9,491 nt of DNA from Methanosarcinaceae archaeon (GCA_030594665.1 JAUVET010000040.1:1-9491), one strand, 5' to 3'. Shown: positions 1-6,250, numbered from the stretch's first letter. Notes: generated by a model from the sequence alone, not told the origin. Numbers and translations are program-made.

Positions 1-210
1 GCAAAAAATGGCATCATATATGATGGCCATTCGGATTCTTTAATACCACTGCCGCGTAACAAGTCAGCAGTTGCCCATATTTTTGATTCGTATTGGAGTA
101 TATTCATTTCTTTTAGTCTCTCTTTTCACTTCAATTTTGGAATTATTCAGGTTGAGTTAAACACAACGGTCTTTACAATTTTATTATTAACGTTTTATAC
201 TGTTACTTAA
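1..210 (+). CDS. Possible 3' end of an upstream gene (partial)
   Basis: Frame 1 is open from the first base to a TAA at 208-210, about 69 codons in AT-rich DNA where stops should be frequent. The first 45 codons give a mixed, protein-like composition (AKNGIIYDGHSDSLIPLPR at the start). The rest is hydrophobic and free of charged residues except one Glu, so it could be chance. No family is recognised. A perfect 14-bp palindrome, CATCATATATGATG, lies at 12-25 inside this frame. It may equally be non-coding DNA upstream of the U32 gene. Confidence 0.2.
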   Translation, partial: AKNGIIYDGHSDSLIPLPRNKSAVAHIFDSYWSIFISFSLSFHFNFGIIQVELNTTVFTILLLTFYTVT

Positions 211-218
211 ATTTTTGA

Positions 219-227
219 TTATATAAA
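219..227 (+). promoter_or_regulatory. TATA-like box upstream of the U32-family gene
   Basis: TTATATAAA matches the archaeal TATA element. It would place a start near 250 and leave about 60 nt of leader. A second candidate, TATAAA at 279-284, lies about 32 bp before the ATG at 314 and would give an almost leaderless mRNA. There is no Shine-Dalgarno site before 314, which favours the second site. Position only; no experimental support. Confidence 0.35.
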
Positions 228-313
228 CTTTCCGCACTTACTTTTTTTCAAACCAAAGCATAAATCACATAAGGCTGGTATAAACAACAAAAACAAACAT
301 CCAAACAACACCC

Positions 314-2944
314 ATGACATCAAATATAGAACATACAACATCCCCGGAGATCCTCGCCCCCGCCGGCGACCGCGAATCCCTACTCGCCGCCCTGAAGGGC
401 GGCGCAGATGCCATCTACCTCGGCATCCGTGACTTCAATGCAAGGTGGGGAGCAACGAACTTCGAACTCGATGAACTTGAAGACGCCATCGACCTGGCCC
501 ACTCGCACGACACAAAAGTCTTTCTGGCACTCAACATACCCATCAAACAGAACGAGATACAGGACGCCCTTGACATAATCGACAGCGCCTACTCCTTCGG
601 GATCGATGCAATAATAATGGAAGACCCCGGGCTTTTACGGATCATCAGGGAAATATACCCTGACCTGAAACTCCATGCAAGCACCCAGATGACAATACAC
701 AACACGGCCGGAGTCAAATTTGTCGAAGACATCGGGGCGGATCGGGTCATACTCTCAAGGGAACTGGACACCAGAGAACTGAAAGACATAATCGACAACA
801 CCAAGACCAACATTGAAGCAGAAGTATTCGTACACGGTGCGCTTTGTTACTCATACTCAGGGCGATGTCTATTCAGCAGTTTCATCAGTGGCAGGAGCGC
901 AAACCGTGGAGCGTGTGCCCAGCCTTGCAGGCTGCGTTACAGGTTCATGGTCAATGGACGCGATGTCAACAGCACAATGCTCGGGATAGGTGAATATCCG
1001 ATAAGTTGTGCCGAACTCTGCACACTGTCAGGGATTGACGAAATTGTGGACACAGGTGTTGTAAGCCTCAAAATCGAAGGCAGGATGAAAAGAGACGAGT
1101 ACGTTACAAAAAGCGCAAGCGCCTACAAAGCAGCAGTCGAGAGACTAAAGAACGGCGGAGTTCTTGACAAAGATGATATCAAAACAGATGAGAAAGAACT
1201 TGCAAAACTGTTCTATCGTGGATTCACAAAAGGGTTCATACTCGGAGAGAGGGATGTCACACATCCGAAATACAGCTCAAACTACGGCGTGTTCCTTGGT
1301 AAAGTCGCAGACATTTCTCATTTCAGGTACACCACGAGCCTCGCAGTAAAACTGCGCGAGGATATACATACAAAAGACGGTGTAGGGATACAGACCCGAA
1401 CACGTATGCTCGGCTCGGCAGTCAACGTCATAAAACGTGATGAAGAGCGAATAGACAGTGCAAAAGCCGGCGAGACTGTGGCACTGGAGATCAGTTCAAA
1501 GACCGGTAAGACCGTAAATATCGGTGATGAAGTGTATCTCACAACAGACCGCCATCTATTGAACAGGTTGCGGGAAACAGACCTGAAAAGAACCCCTGTG
1601 AGCATTAAAGTCACAGCAAGAAAAGATGAGAAACTCAAGATCGAAATCGAAAGAGCGACAGGAGTAGAAGTGGAGGCAGGAGCAGGGGCAGGGTTGGAAG
1701 ATGAAGCAGAGGGTGTGGTGTTTGAAGATGATTACATTGTCCAGCAAGCCATGAAAGCGCCAACCACCGACGAAAAAATAAAAACGATAATTGAAAAACT
1801 TGGTGATACACCCTATGCTGCCAGATCTGTAGATGTTGTGGCAGATGAGGATATTTTCATCCCGATAGGTGTTCTCACAAATGCAAGGCGTGAAGCTGCA
1901 GACCTGTTGCTGCAAAAGACCATTCGGGAATATAAGCGAGAACGTAAGGACCCGAATATTGCAGACCTCAACAACCTGTGCAGCGGTCAAAAAAAAGAGG
2001 AAGAAAAAGAAGAGGGACAAAATAAAACTGGCGCAACTGCAGAGAGCCTCGAAATTGACGATATGAAAACCCCGCTTTTGAGCGTTGAGGTCAGTGATAC
2101 CAATCCCATGTTCTATGCAGCAGATGCCGGTGCTGATATTGTCTACGTTCCAATAGAAGAGTTCAGCAAATTGAAAGACCAGACGAACGAAGAAAAAATG
2201 AGAGATCTGATCGCGAAAAAAGAAGATGGAGTCGAGTTCGTATTCATAGTGCCCCAGATCACACACGACAACGAACTAACATCACTCACACCACTTATTG
2301 AAGAGGTTAAAACTGCCGGATTCGGTGTGTCATGCTCAAATCTCGGTGCGGTGCAGGTTGCAAAGATATGCAAAATCCCCTTTGTCGCCCAAAAAGAGCT
2401 CAACACCTTCAATGCGCTCACAGCTTCCGTATTCTTTGATGCAGGAGCGCACAGGGTGACGCTTTCAAGTGAATTGAACCTTGATGAGATATGGCACATT
2501 TGTGAGGATCAGGAAGAATCAAAGGAGGAACAGCAGGTCGAAATCGTTGCACATGGTCGTGAACTTCTGCTTGTGACAGAGAACGATCTCTTAAAACCGC
2601 TTGTTGACAAAAACCTTATCGAAACGGGTAGTAATGGCAATAGCGACAGCAATAGCGATAGTAATGTGCTCCTTGTTGACAAAAAAGAGCGCAGGTTTCC
2701 TGTCAAACGATGGGGGACACGGACACTCATCTACAACTTTGAAGTGCTCAACATGCTCGATGATATTGAACAACTGGAAGAAACAGGTGCGGATGTGTTG
2801 CGGCTTGACCTTAGACTGAACACCAAAAGAGAGGTCAGGGAGATTACAAAAGCATACAGGAATGCACTCATGGGAAAGATTGGCAGGATACGAGGGCGGC
2901 AGGGGGATGTTTATACGAAAGGACAGTACTTCAGGGGAGTATGA
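314..2944 (+). CDS. U32-family protein (peptidase U32/collagenase-like, probable Fe-S RNA-modification type), long two-barrel form
   Basis: This 876-residue soluble protein carries the U32 signature at 170-188 (E-x-F-x2-G-A-L-C-x4-G-x-C ending in FS) in a TIM-barrel domain that begins at PEILAPAGDRESLLAALKGG (11-30). Cys178, Cys185, Cys201/205 and one of Cys232/236 are candidate 4Fe-4S ligands. A beta-barrel follows (about 325-420), then a DUF3656-like region (about 427-540) and a Glu/Lys-rich linker (555-575). The part from 587 on resembles the first barrel again but lacks the cysteine motif. U32 proteins named peptidases are, where studied in E. coli, RNA hydroxylases (RlhA, TrhP) or O2-independent ubiquinone hydroxylation factors (UbiU/V), so protease activity is doubtful. 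At 876 residues it is longer than RlhA (about 650). The ATG at 314 is chosen because the barrel starts 10 residues later. The exact substrate is unknown. Confidence 0.93.
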   Translation: MTSNIEHTTSPEILAPAGDRESLLAALKGGADAIYLGIRDFNARWGATNFELDELEDAIDLAHSHDTKVFLALNIPIKQNEIQDALDIIDSAYSFGIDAIIMEDPGLLRIIREIYPDLKLHASTQMTIHNTAGVKFVEDIGADRVILSRELDTRELKDIIDNTKTNIEAEVFVHGALCYSYSGRCLFSSFISGRSANRGACAQPCRLRYRFMVNGRDVNSTMLGIGEYPISCAELCTLSGIDEIVDTGVVSLKIEGRMKRDEYVTKSASAYKAAVERLKNGGVLDKDDIKTDEKELAKLFYRGFTKGFILGERDVTHPKYSSNYGVFLGKVADISHFRYTTSLAVKLREDIHTKDGVGIQTRTRMLGSAVNVIKRDEERIDSAKAGETVALEISSKTGKTVNIGDEVYLTTDRHLLNRLRETDLKRTPVSIKVTARKDEKLKIEIERATGVEVEAGAGAGLEDEAEGVVFEDDYIVQQAMKAPTTDEKIKTIIEKLGDTPYAARSVDVVADEDIFIPIGVLTNARREAADLLLQKTIREYKRERKDPNIADLNNLCSGQKKEEEKEEGQNKTGATAESLEIDDMKTPLLSVEVSDTNPMFYAADAGADIVYVPIEEFSKLKDQTNEEKMRDLIAKKEDGVEFVFIVPQITHDNELTSLTPLIEEVKTAGFGVSCSNLGAVQVAKICKIPFVAQKELNTFNALTASVFFDAGAHRVTLSSELNLDEIWHICEDQEESKEEQQVEIVAHGRELLLVTENDLLKPLVDKNLIETGSNGNSDSNSDSNVLLVDKKERRFPVKRWGTRTLIYNFEVLNMLDDIEQLEETGADVLRLDLRLNTKREVREITKAYRNALMGKIGRIRGRQGDVYTKGQYFRGV
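2639..2662 (+). repeat. 12-bp tandem repeat coding an Asn/Ser/Asp tract
   Basis: Two copies of a 12-mer (AATAGCGACAGC then AATAGCGATAGT, 10 of 12 identical) sit inside the U32 gene. With flanking codons they encode a GSNGNSDSNSDSN stretch at residues 772-784. This is probably a flexible surface loop made by repeat expansion. The reading frame is kept. Confidence 0.7.
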
Positions 2945-3033
2945 TTGAAAATCAAATCAAATATCGTATTTGTATAGCTGTGGTAAGATAGCTACATCAA
3001 TGAGAGTGTACGATCTGAAAGTGAAGCTAACAA

Positions 3034-3098
3034 CAATACAACCTCCGCAGGCGGTGCATTGCTATACTGCTGACACGAACGATATGGGTGTTTTCTCG
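3034..3098 (-). repeat. Palindromic interspersed element, copy 1 (long form)
   Basis: Taking the 3297 copy as forward, this copy is reversed. Its core CCGCAGGCGG is at 3045-3054. The stretch 3045-3098 matches the reverse complement of 7999-8052 over 54 aligned columns without gaps (43 identical by hand count), including GAACGATATGGG and GTTTTC-CG on the far side. It starts 90 bp after the U32 stop codon. Confidence 0.75.
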
Positions 3099-3163
3099 TA
3101 GTATATTTTGTGTATGTTATCCAATTCGTATTATAGTTAAAAACCAAACAAATTAAACTTAAT

Positions 3164-3222
3164 CTTTGCGACCTTTGCGCTCTTTGCGGTGACAAAAATC
3201 ATACACCGCAAAGAGCGCAAAG
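3164..3222. repeat. CTTTGCG 9-mer tandem repeat with a 19-bp perfect inverted repeat
   Basis: Three tandem 9-mers start with CTTTGCG (3164, 3173 and 3182). The last two plus one base, CTTTGCGCTCTTTGCGGTG (3173-3191), recur as an exact reverse complement at 3204-3222 after a 12-nt spacer, so transcripts of either strand could fold into a 19-bp stem. Repeats of this wording are, from general knowledge, scattered through many environmental archaeal and bacterial genomes. No transposase or terminal duplication is visible. Confidence 0.85.
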
Positions 3223-3296
3223 CAGTCATCTAATATATAATGAATATTATGTTCTCGACTATAACCCGACCGATATATATGTATTCCATAATGTTT

Positions 3297-3326
3297 GGAA
3301 TATGCCGCCTGCGGCGGTTGTATTGG
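3297..3326 (+). repeat. Palindromic interspersed element, copy 2
   Basis: The core GCCGCCTGCGGC (3304-3315) is a short GC palindrome flanked by GGAAT on the left and TTGTATTGG on the right. The same flanks appear reversed in copy 1, and GGAAT also appears next to the core at 3884 and 8035. It lies 28 bp downstream of the minus-strand AbrB-like stop codon and might help end that transcript. Confidence 0.75.
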
Positions 3327-3353
3327 TTTTTGTATCAGAGAAAACAATCTCAC

Positions 3354-3578
3354 TTATGTACCTCTCTGGATTCTCTTTTTTGCAGACAATGCATCCCCGC
3401 CTTCTTCGATCAAACCTACGATATCACCAAACTGCATCTTCTTTCGCGGCTTTACTGTTATTTCATTGTCACTAAAAGTCCACTCTAAAATGTCGCCTGG
3501 ATTGATGCCAAGCGATTTTCTGATATTTGCCGGAATAATTGTTGAATATCCACTTGATACTTTCGTTTCACTTATCAT
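3354..3578 (-). CDS. AbrB/MazE/SpoVT-type DNA-binding protein (swapped-hairpin)
   Basis: This 74-residue protein has the AbrB N-terminal pattern: MISETKVSSGYSTIIPANIR, then KSLGINPGDILEW, then a strand ending EITVKPRK. Family members bind DNA as dimers and are usually antitoxins or small transcription regulators. The start at 3578 puts the AbrB domain at the very N-terminus; in-frame ATGs at 3608 and 3599 would add 10 or 7 residues. Only a weak Shine-Dalgarno-like GGTAAG lies before 3578. The C-terminal tail (FGDIVGLIEEGGDALSAKKR) is where antitoxins commonly hold a toxin. However, no PIN or MazF-like gene follows; downstream is repeat DNA. It is therefore either a solitary regulator or an antitoxin that has lost its partner. 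Confidence 0.85.
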   Translation of the reverse strand: MISETKVSSGYSTIIPANIRKSLGINPGDILEWTFSDNEITVKPRKKMQFGDIVGLIEEGGDALSAKKRIQRGT

Positions 3579-3606
3579 ATGCTTACCACTAAGTGACATA
3601 TGAAAC
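3565..3606. promoter_or_regulatory. Candidate operator of the AbrB-like gene
   Basis: The first codons and leader of the AbrB-like gene contain several symmetric words. GTTTCA (3565-3570) is matched by TGAAAC (3601-3606), CACTTA (3569-3574) by TAAGTG (3590-3595), and CATATG occurs twice (3576-3581, 3597-3602) exactly 21 bp apart, two helical turns. Small AbrB proteins often repress their own promoter, so this could be an autoregulatory site if the gene starts at 3578. The individual arms are short and AT-rich. Confidence 0.3.
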
Positions 3607-3748
3607 ATTAAGTTAAGTGTATTATGATAAACATGGTGGATTGTATAGTCCCGAATCTTTTTACTTTATATCAATCTGCATAGTGTCGTGTCAACCATAC
3701 AATGTCGCTAAACGGAAGGGGGCAAGACAGATGCGAAAATCGGCACGA

Positions 3749-3775
3749 CCACACGCGCGCAGCGCGGCACGTTCC
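3749..3775 (-). repeat. Palindromic interspersed element, copy 3 (diverged)
   Basis: On the minus strand this reads GGAACGTGCCGC followed by GCTGCGCGCGTGTGG. It lines up with the GGAATATGCCGCCTGCGG layout of copy 2 but with a changed core. Assignment to the family rests on the shared GGAA-N2-TGCCGC start and the GC-rich self-complementary centre, so it is less certain than copies 1, 2 and 5. Confidence 0.45.
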
Positions 3776-3848
3776 TACAATTATAAACATGAAATACAAA
3801 ACGGTTTTCAAGTGGTATCGTTTTTGCAGATATAAAAATTGCATGGTT

Positions 3849-3871
3849 GGGTTTGGGTTTGGGTTTGTGGG
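3849..3871 (+). other. Predicted G-quadruplex, telomere-like TTTGGG repeat
   Basis: Four GGG runs (3849-3851, 3855-3857, 3861-3863, 3869-3871) are separated by loops of 3, 3 and 5 nt, which fits the G3+N1-7 rule. The unit TTTGGG is repeated and a further GG follows at 3875-3876. It is intergenic and immediately precedes a palindromic element. A similar TTTGG(G) tract lies at the start of the malic enzyme gene. Confidence 0.75.
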
Positions 3872-3883
3872 TTTGGTAGTAAT

Positions 3884-3914
3884 GGAATGTGCCTCCTACG
3901 GCAGAGGCTGTTAC
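3884..3914 (+). repeat. Palindromic interspersed element, copy 4 (diverged)
   Basis: GGAATGTGCCTCCTACGGC at 3885-3903 matches the GGAATATGCCGCCTGCGGC of copy 2 at most positions, and GCCTC/GAGGC (3891-3895, 3904-3908) can pair. The inner word CCTCCTACGG recurs at 9441-9450. It is the same family, but the centre has drifted. Confidence 0.55.
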
Positions 3915-3924
3915 ACTTGTTTTT

Positions 3925-4101
3925 TCAGTTTCGGTCAATTGCTATGTTTCTCTCTTCAACATCGGCTACTGCTACCAGCACATACGCACAATTTGCCTGT
4001 GAGTGTTCTGATCTATGCGCTAACGACGCTGTGTCGAAACCGATGGGTCGTTTAGAGTTTAGAAAATAAAGCCATATGATCAATGCCCCCATAATCGACA
4101 T
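3925..4101 (-). CDS. Small reading frame of unknown function, possible gene relic
   Basis: A 58-codon frame runs from ATG at 4101 to TGA at 3925. It has a hydrophobic start (MSIMGALIIWLYFLNSKR) and a notably protein-like end (YVLVAVADVEERNIAIDRN). A second, overlapping frame one base off (4120 to 4052) also reads protein-like (MLRQLPDVDYGGIDHMALF) and stops where the first becomes convincing. This may mean a frameshifted remnant of one longer gene. A TATA-like TTTAAATT at 4133-4140 lies about 35 bp upstream. I recognise no family, and the plus strand is also open here. Confidence 0.3.
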   Translation of the reverse strand: MSIMGALIIWLYFLNSKRPIGFDTASLAHRSEHSQANCAYVLVAVADVEERNIAIDRN

Positions 4102-4130
4102 CTGGAAGTTGACGCAACATTAGTGCGATA

Positions 4131-4141
4131 ACTTTAAATTA
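4131..4141 (+). promoter_or_regulatory. TATA-like box for the ATPase-YigZ operon
   Basis: ACTTTAAATTA is centred about 27 bp before the ATG at 4164, the usual TATA-to-start distance in archaea. The mRNA would begin at or near the initiation codon and be leaderless, which fits the lack of a Shine-Dalgarno site. The word is nearly symmetrical, so it could also serve the small minus-strand frame. Confidence 0.5.
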
Positions 4142-4163
4142 GTTGCATTACGAGTATATACTT

Positions 4164-5579
4164 ATGATGCAATTCATCAACCGAAAACAAGAACTTGAAT
4201 TTCTGAAAAGAAAATACACATCCGATGCATCTGAACTTATACTCATCTACGGGCGCAGAAGGATTGGAAAAACCGAACTACTCAACGAGTTCTCAAAGAA
4301 TACACGATCATTCTATTTCCTTGGAAGGGCAGAATCCAAAAATGACACGCTGCATAGGTTTAACCTGTTTTTAGCAGAATCATTCAACGATATGTCCATA
4401 GCTCGCTCACCTCTTGCAAACTGGGATGAACTTTTTGAATACATTGCCCGAAAAGGAGATGATCGAAGCGTAATAATCATTGATGAATTCCCATTTATAG
4501 TCAACAAATTTCCGGAAATCCGGTCCATATTGCAGGACAAATGGGACAATCAGCTCAAAGACAGTAAGATAATGCTAATCCTTTGTGGATCATCCATCAG
4601 CATGATGGAAAAATATACAATGGACTACAAAAGCCCGTTATATGGTAGGTGTACAGGACAGTGGATGGTGGGTAAACTCGATGTTGTCCATCTCAAAGAG
4701 TTTTTTCCAGATTACACCTTTGAAGACATACTGACCCTTTATTCAGTGATAGACACCATACCCGGATATCTGCTTAAATTTGACAAAAATAAAACTGCAT
4801 GGGATAACATTGAACAAAAAATACTTTCAAAAGGCGAGTTCCTCTACGAAGAAGTAGAGCTCCTCCTGCGGGAAGAGTTCCGCGATATTTCAAATTATAT
4901 GTCGATACTATCAGGTGTGGCCGGTGGATTGACAACATTTAATGAGATCTACAACAAGACAAATCTGGATAAAAGTCTCCTGTCAAAATACCTGTCCGTT
5001 CTGGAAAAAGTCGGGATTGTAGAAAAAACGTTGCCCATCACCGAAAATTTCAAGAAACGTTTGAGAGCTACGGGTGCCCGCTATTCAATAGTAGACAATT
5101 TTTTTGATTTTTGGTTCAGGTTCGCATATACCAACCTCTCTGAACTTGAAAGAGGGAATACCACTATTGTAACAGAATTTATCAAAAGAGATTTTCCGGC
5201 TTACGTTGGAGTAAAATTTGAGCGCTTTATGATGGAACTTTTTCCACATATTGGAGTATTTCAATATACCCGGATTGGAAAATGGTGGCATAAGGACAAG
5301 GAAATTGATATTGTTGCTTTGAATGAGAACACAAATGAGATACTCTTTTGCGAATGCAAATGGCAAAACCGGAAAACTGACATTAAAGTACTAAAGGATC
5401 TGGAAGATAAATCTCATTTTGTTGATTGGAACACCGATAAAAGAAAGGAACATTTTGCAGTAGTTTCAAAATCCGGTTTCACAAAAGATGCATTGGAGTT
5501 TGCAAAACAGAACAACTTTTTGCTTTTCACACCCACAGACCTTGATAAATGTCTTGGATCACAGAGCACCAGTAAATGA
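4164..5579 (+). CDS. Archaeal AAA-type ATPase with DUF234/PD-(D/E)xK-like C-terminus
   Basis: This is a 471-residue protein of the archaeal ATPase (ATPase_2/DUF234) family. Counted from the ATG at 4164: Walker A YGRRRIGKT at 29-37, Walker B SVIIIDEFPF at 102-111, a sensor-like LILCGSS at 138-144, and a conserved YGR at 160-162. A winged-helix segment runs from about 247 to 293. The DUF234 region starts with YSIVDNFFDFWFRFAY at 307-322. The C-terminus has EIDIVAL (380-386) and CECKW (396-400), spaced like the acidic and ExK motifs of PD-(D/E)xK nucleases. The family is abundant in archaea and poorly characterised; nuclease activity is an inference. The frame is open 7 codons further to a TTG at 4143, but ATG 4164 (or 4167) fits the promoter spacing and the family start (FINR-QELEFL). 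Confidence 0.9.
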   Translation: MMQFINRKQELEFLKRKYTSDASELILIYGRRRIGKTELLNEFSKNTRSFYFLGRAESKNDTLHRFNLFLAESFNDMSIARSPLANWDELFEYIARKGDDRSVIIIDEFPFIVNKFPEIRSILQDKWDNQLKDSKIMLILCGSSISMMEKYTMDYKSPLYGRCTGQWMVGKLDVVHLKEFFPDYTFEDILTLYSVIDTIPGYLLKFDKNKTAWDNIEQKILSKGEFLYEEVELLLREEFRDISNYMSILSGVAGGLTTFNEIYNKTNLDKSLLSKYLSVLEKVGIVEKTLPITENFKKRLRATGARYSIVDNFFDFWFRFAYTNLSELERGNTTIVTEFIKRDFPAYVGVKFERFMMELFPHIGVFQYTRIGKWWHKDKEIDIVALNENTNEILFCECKWQNRKTDIKVLKDLEDKSHFVDWNTDKRKEHFAVVSKSGFTKDALEFAKQNNFLLFTPTDLDKCLGSQSTSK

Positions 5580-5589
5580 TGATTTCCAA

Positions 5590-6234
5590 ATGGCATCAAA
5601 CCAAAAATCACAACCGGGGAACTCACAATTGACCACACACAAAACACTCAAAGCCCCAGGTAAAGCCAAAAAAGAGTTCAAGAACTCAGTTTTCACAGGA
5701 CACGCCCGCCCTGTTAAAAATGAGGATGAGGCAAAAGATTTCATAAAACAAATTAAAAAGCAATACAGCGATGCGAATCACAATGTTTCAGCATACCTCA
5801 TCAAAAGCGGCAACGACCTTGCAATGAAATATAACGATGACGGGGAACCAGCAGGAAGTTCCGGTAAACCCATATTCAAAGTACTTGAACTAAAAGACAT
5901 ACATAACGCCGTCGTAGTAATTACCCGCTATTTTGGCGGCACAAAACTGGGATTCGGGGGACTTGCCAGGGCATACCGGGAAACCGCTGTCGCAGCCATT
6001 GAAGATGCAGGGGTTATTGAAGTTCATGAAACCGTCAACATCACGATACATTTTGAGTATCCACAAACGCAGAAAATAAAAAATCTCATACAAAGTTATG
6101 GAAGCATAATCTCAGAGGAATACTCAGACGAAGTTGAATTCACTCTTGAAGTCATAAAAGAAAATGAGAATGAATTTATTGAAAAACTTGGCAACCTTAC
6201 AAAAAATGAGGTCAAAATCGAATACCGATCATAA
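5590..6234 (+). CDS. YigZ/IMPACT family protein (UPF0029)
   Basis: This 214-residue protein has the usual YigZ length. The IMPACT signature is clear: YNDDGEPAGSSGKP at 81-94 and VVITRYFGGTKLGFGGLARAYR at about 109-130, written here as VVITRYFGG then TKLGFGGLARAYR. A C-terminal ferredoxin-like DUF1949 domain follows (about 148-205). The eukaryotic IMPACT/Yih1 relatives regulate the eIF2 kinase GCN2; the biochemical role of prokaryotic YigZ is not settled. The first 25 residues are a polar, Lys- and Thr-rich extension. ATG 5590 is chosen because upstream codons overlap the ATPase gene and lack family similarity. It lies 10 bp after the ATPase stop and has no promoter of its own in view, so co-transcription is likely. 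Confidence 0.92.
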   Translation: MASNQKSQPGNSQLTTHKTLKAPGKAKKEFKNSVFTGHARPVKNEDEAKDFIKQIKKQYSDANHNVSAYLIKSGNDLAMKYNDDGEPAGSSGKPIFKVLELKDIHNAVVVITRYFGGTKLGFGGLARAYRETAVAAIEDAGVIEVHETVNITIHFEYPQTQKIKNLIQSYGSIISEEYSDEVEFTLEVIKENENEFIEKLGNLTKNEVKIEYRS

Positions 6235-6250
6235 CTATATAGTTTTATTA
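6233..6250 (+). terminator. Possible transcription end after the YigZ gene
   Basis: A perfect 12-bp palindrome, AACTATATAGTT (6233-6244), overlaps the TAA stop codon and runs into TTATTA. Archaeal termination depends mainly on T-rich stretches, so the short T-rich tail makes this a plausible but weak terminator. The AT palindrome could as well be a promoter element. Confidence 0.3.

Larger units (their letters stand above)
2945..3353. other. Gene-poor intergenic region between the U32 gene and the AbrB-like gene
   Basis: I see no credible gene in these 409 bases. They hold two copies of a GC-rich palindromic element (one long, one short), a CTTTGCG tandem and inverted repeat, and AT-rich stretches such as 3230-3241 and 3271-3281 that look like TATA boxes with no gene behind them. 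Short open frames here are translations of the repeats. The region lies between two gene 3' ends, so it would carry the terminators of both, but no clear hairpin plus T-run is visible. Confidence 0.7.
3609..3924. other. Gene-poor intergenic region with repeats
   Basis: I see no credible gene in these roughly 316 bases. They hold a diverged palindromic element (3749-3775), a G-quadruplex motif (3849-3871) and another diverged palindromic element (3884-3914). A TATA-like GATATAAAAATT lies at 3828-3839, just before the G-rich tract, with no convincing gene behind it. Several open frames cross the region on both strands, but they have atypical composition and simply translate the repeats. Confidence 0.6.

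Noticed and set aside
1556..2266. A 236-codon open frame on the minus strand inside the U32 gene
   Set aside because: It is fully covered by the well-supported U32 gene, is rich in Phe, Cys and Ser as expected from antisense of A-rich codons, and shows no family motif.
2941..2991. A 16-codon frame whose ATG overlaps the U32 stop (ATGA)
   Set aside because: Too short, no similarity, no sign of translation beyond the overlap.
3034..3326. A CRISPR array
   Set aside because: The palindromic copies are irregularly spaced, in opposite orientations and diverged; there are no regular spacers and no cas genes.
2992..3353. Two short minus-strand frames downstream of the AbrB-like gene
   Set aside because: They translate the CTTTGCG inverted repeat (giving Arg/Lys-rich ends such as RKERKGRKD) and palindromic elements; composition is not protein-like. 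They are not a toxin partner.
3708..3938. A 76-codon minus-strand frame with a KPKPKPN stretch
   Set aside because: It begins at TTG, and its length comes from translating the G-rich tract and two palindromic elements; no motif.
3702..4069. Plus-strand frames through the G-rich tract
   Set aside because: They consist of GFGFGF/WVWVWV repeat translation and Cys-rich random sequence with no start signal.
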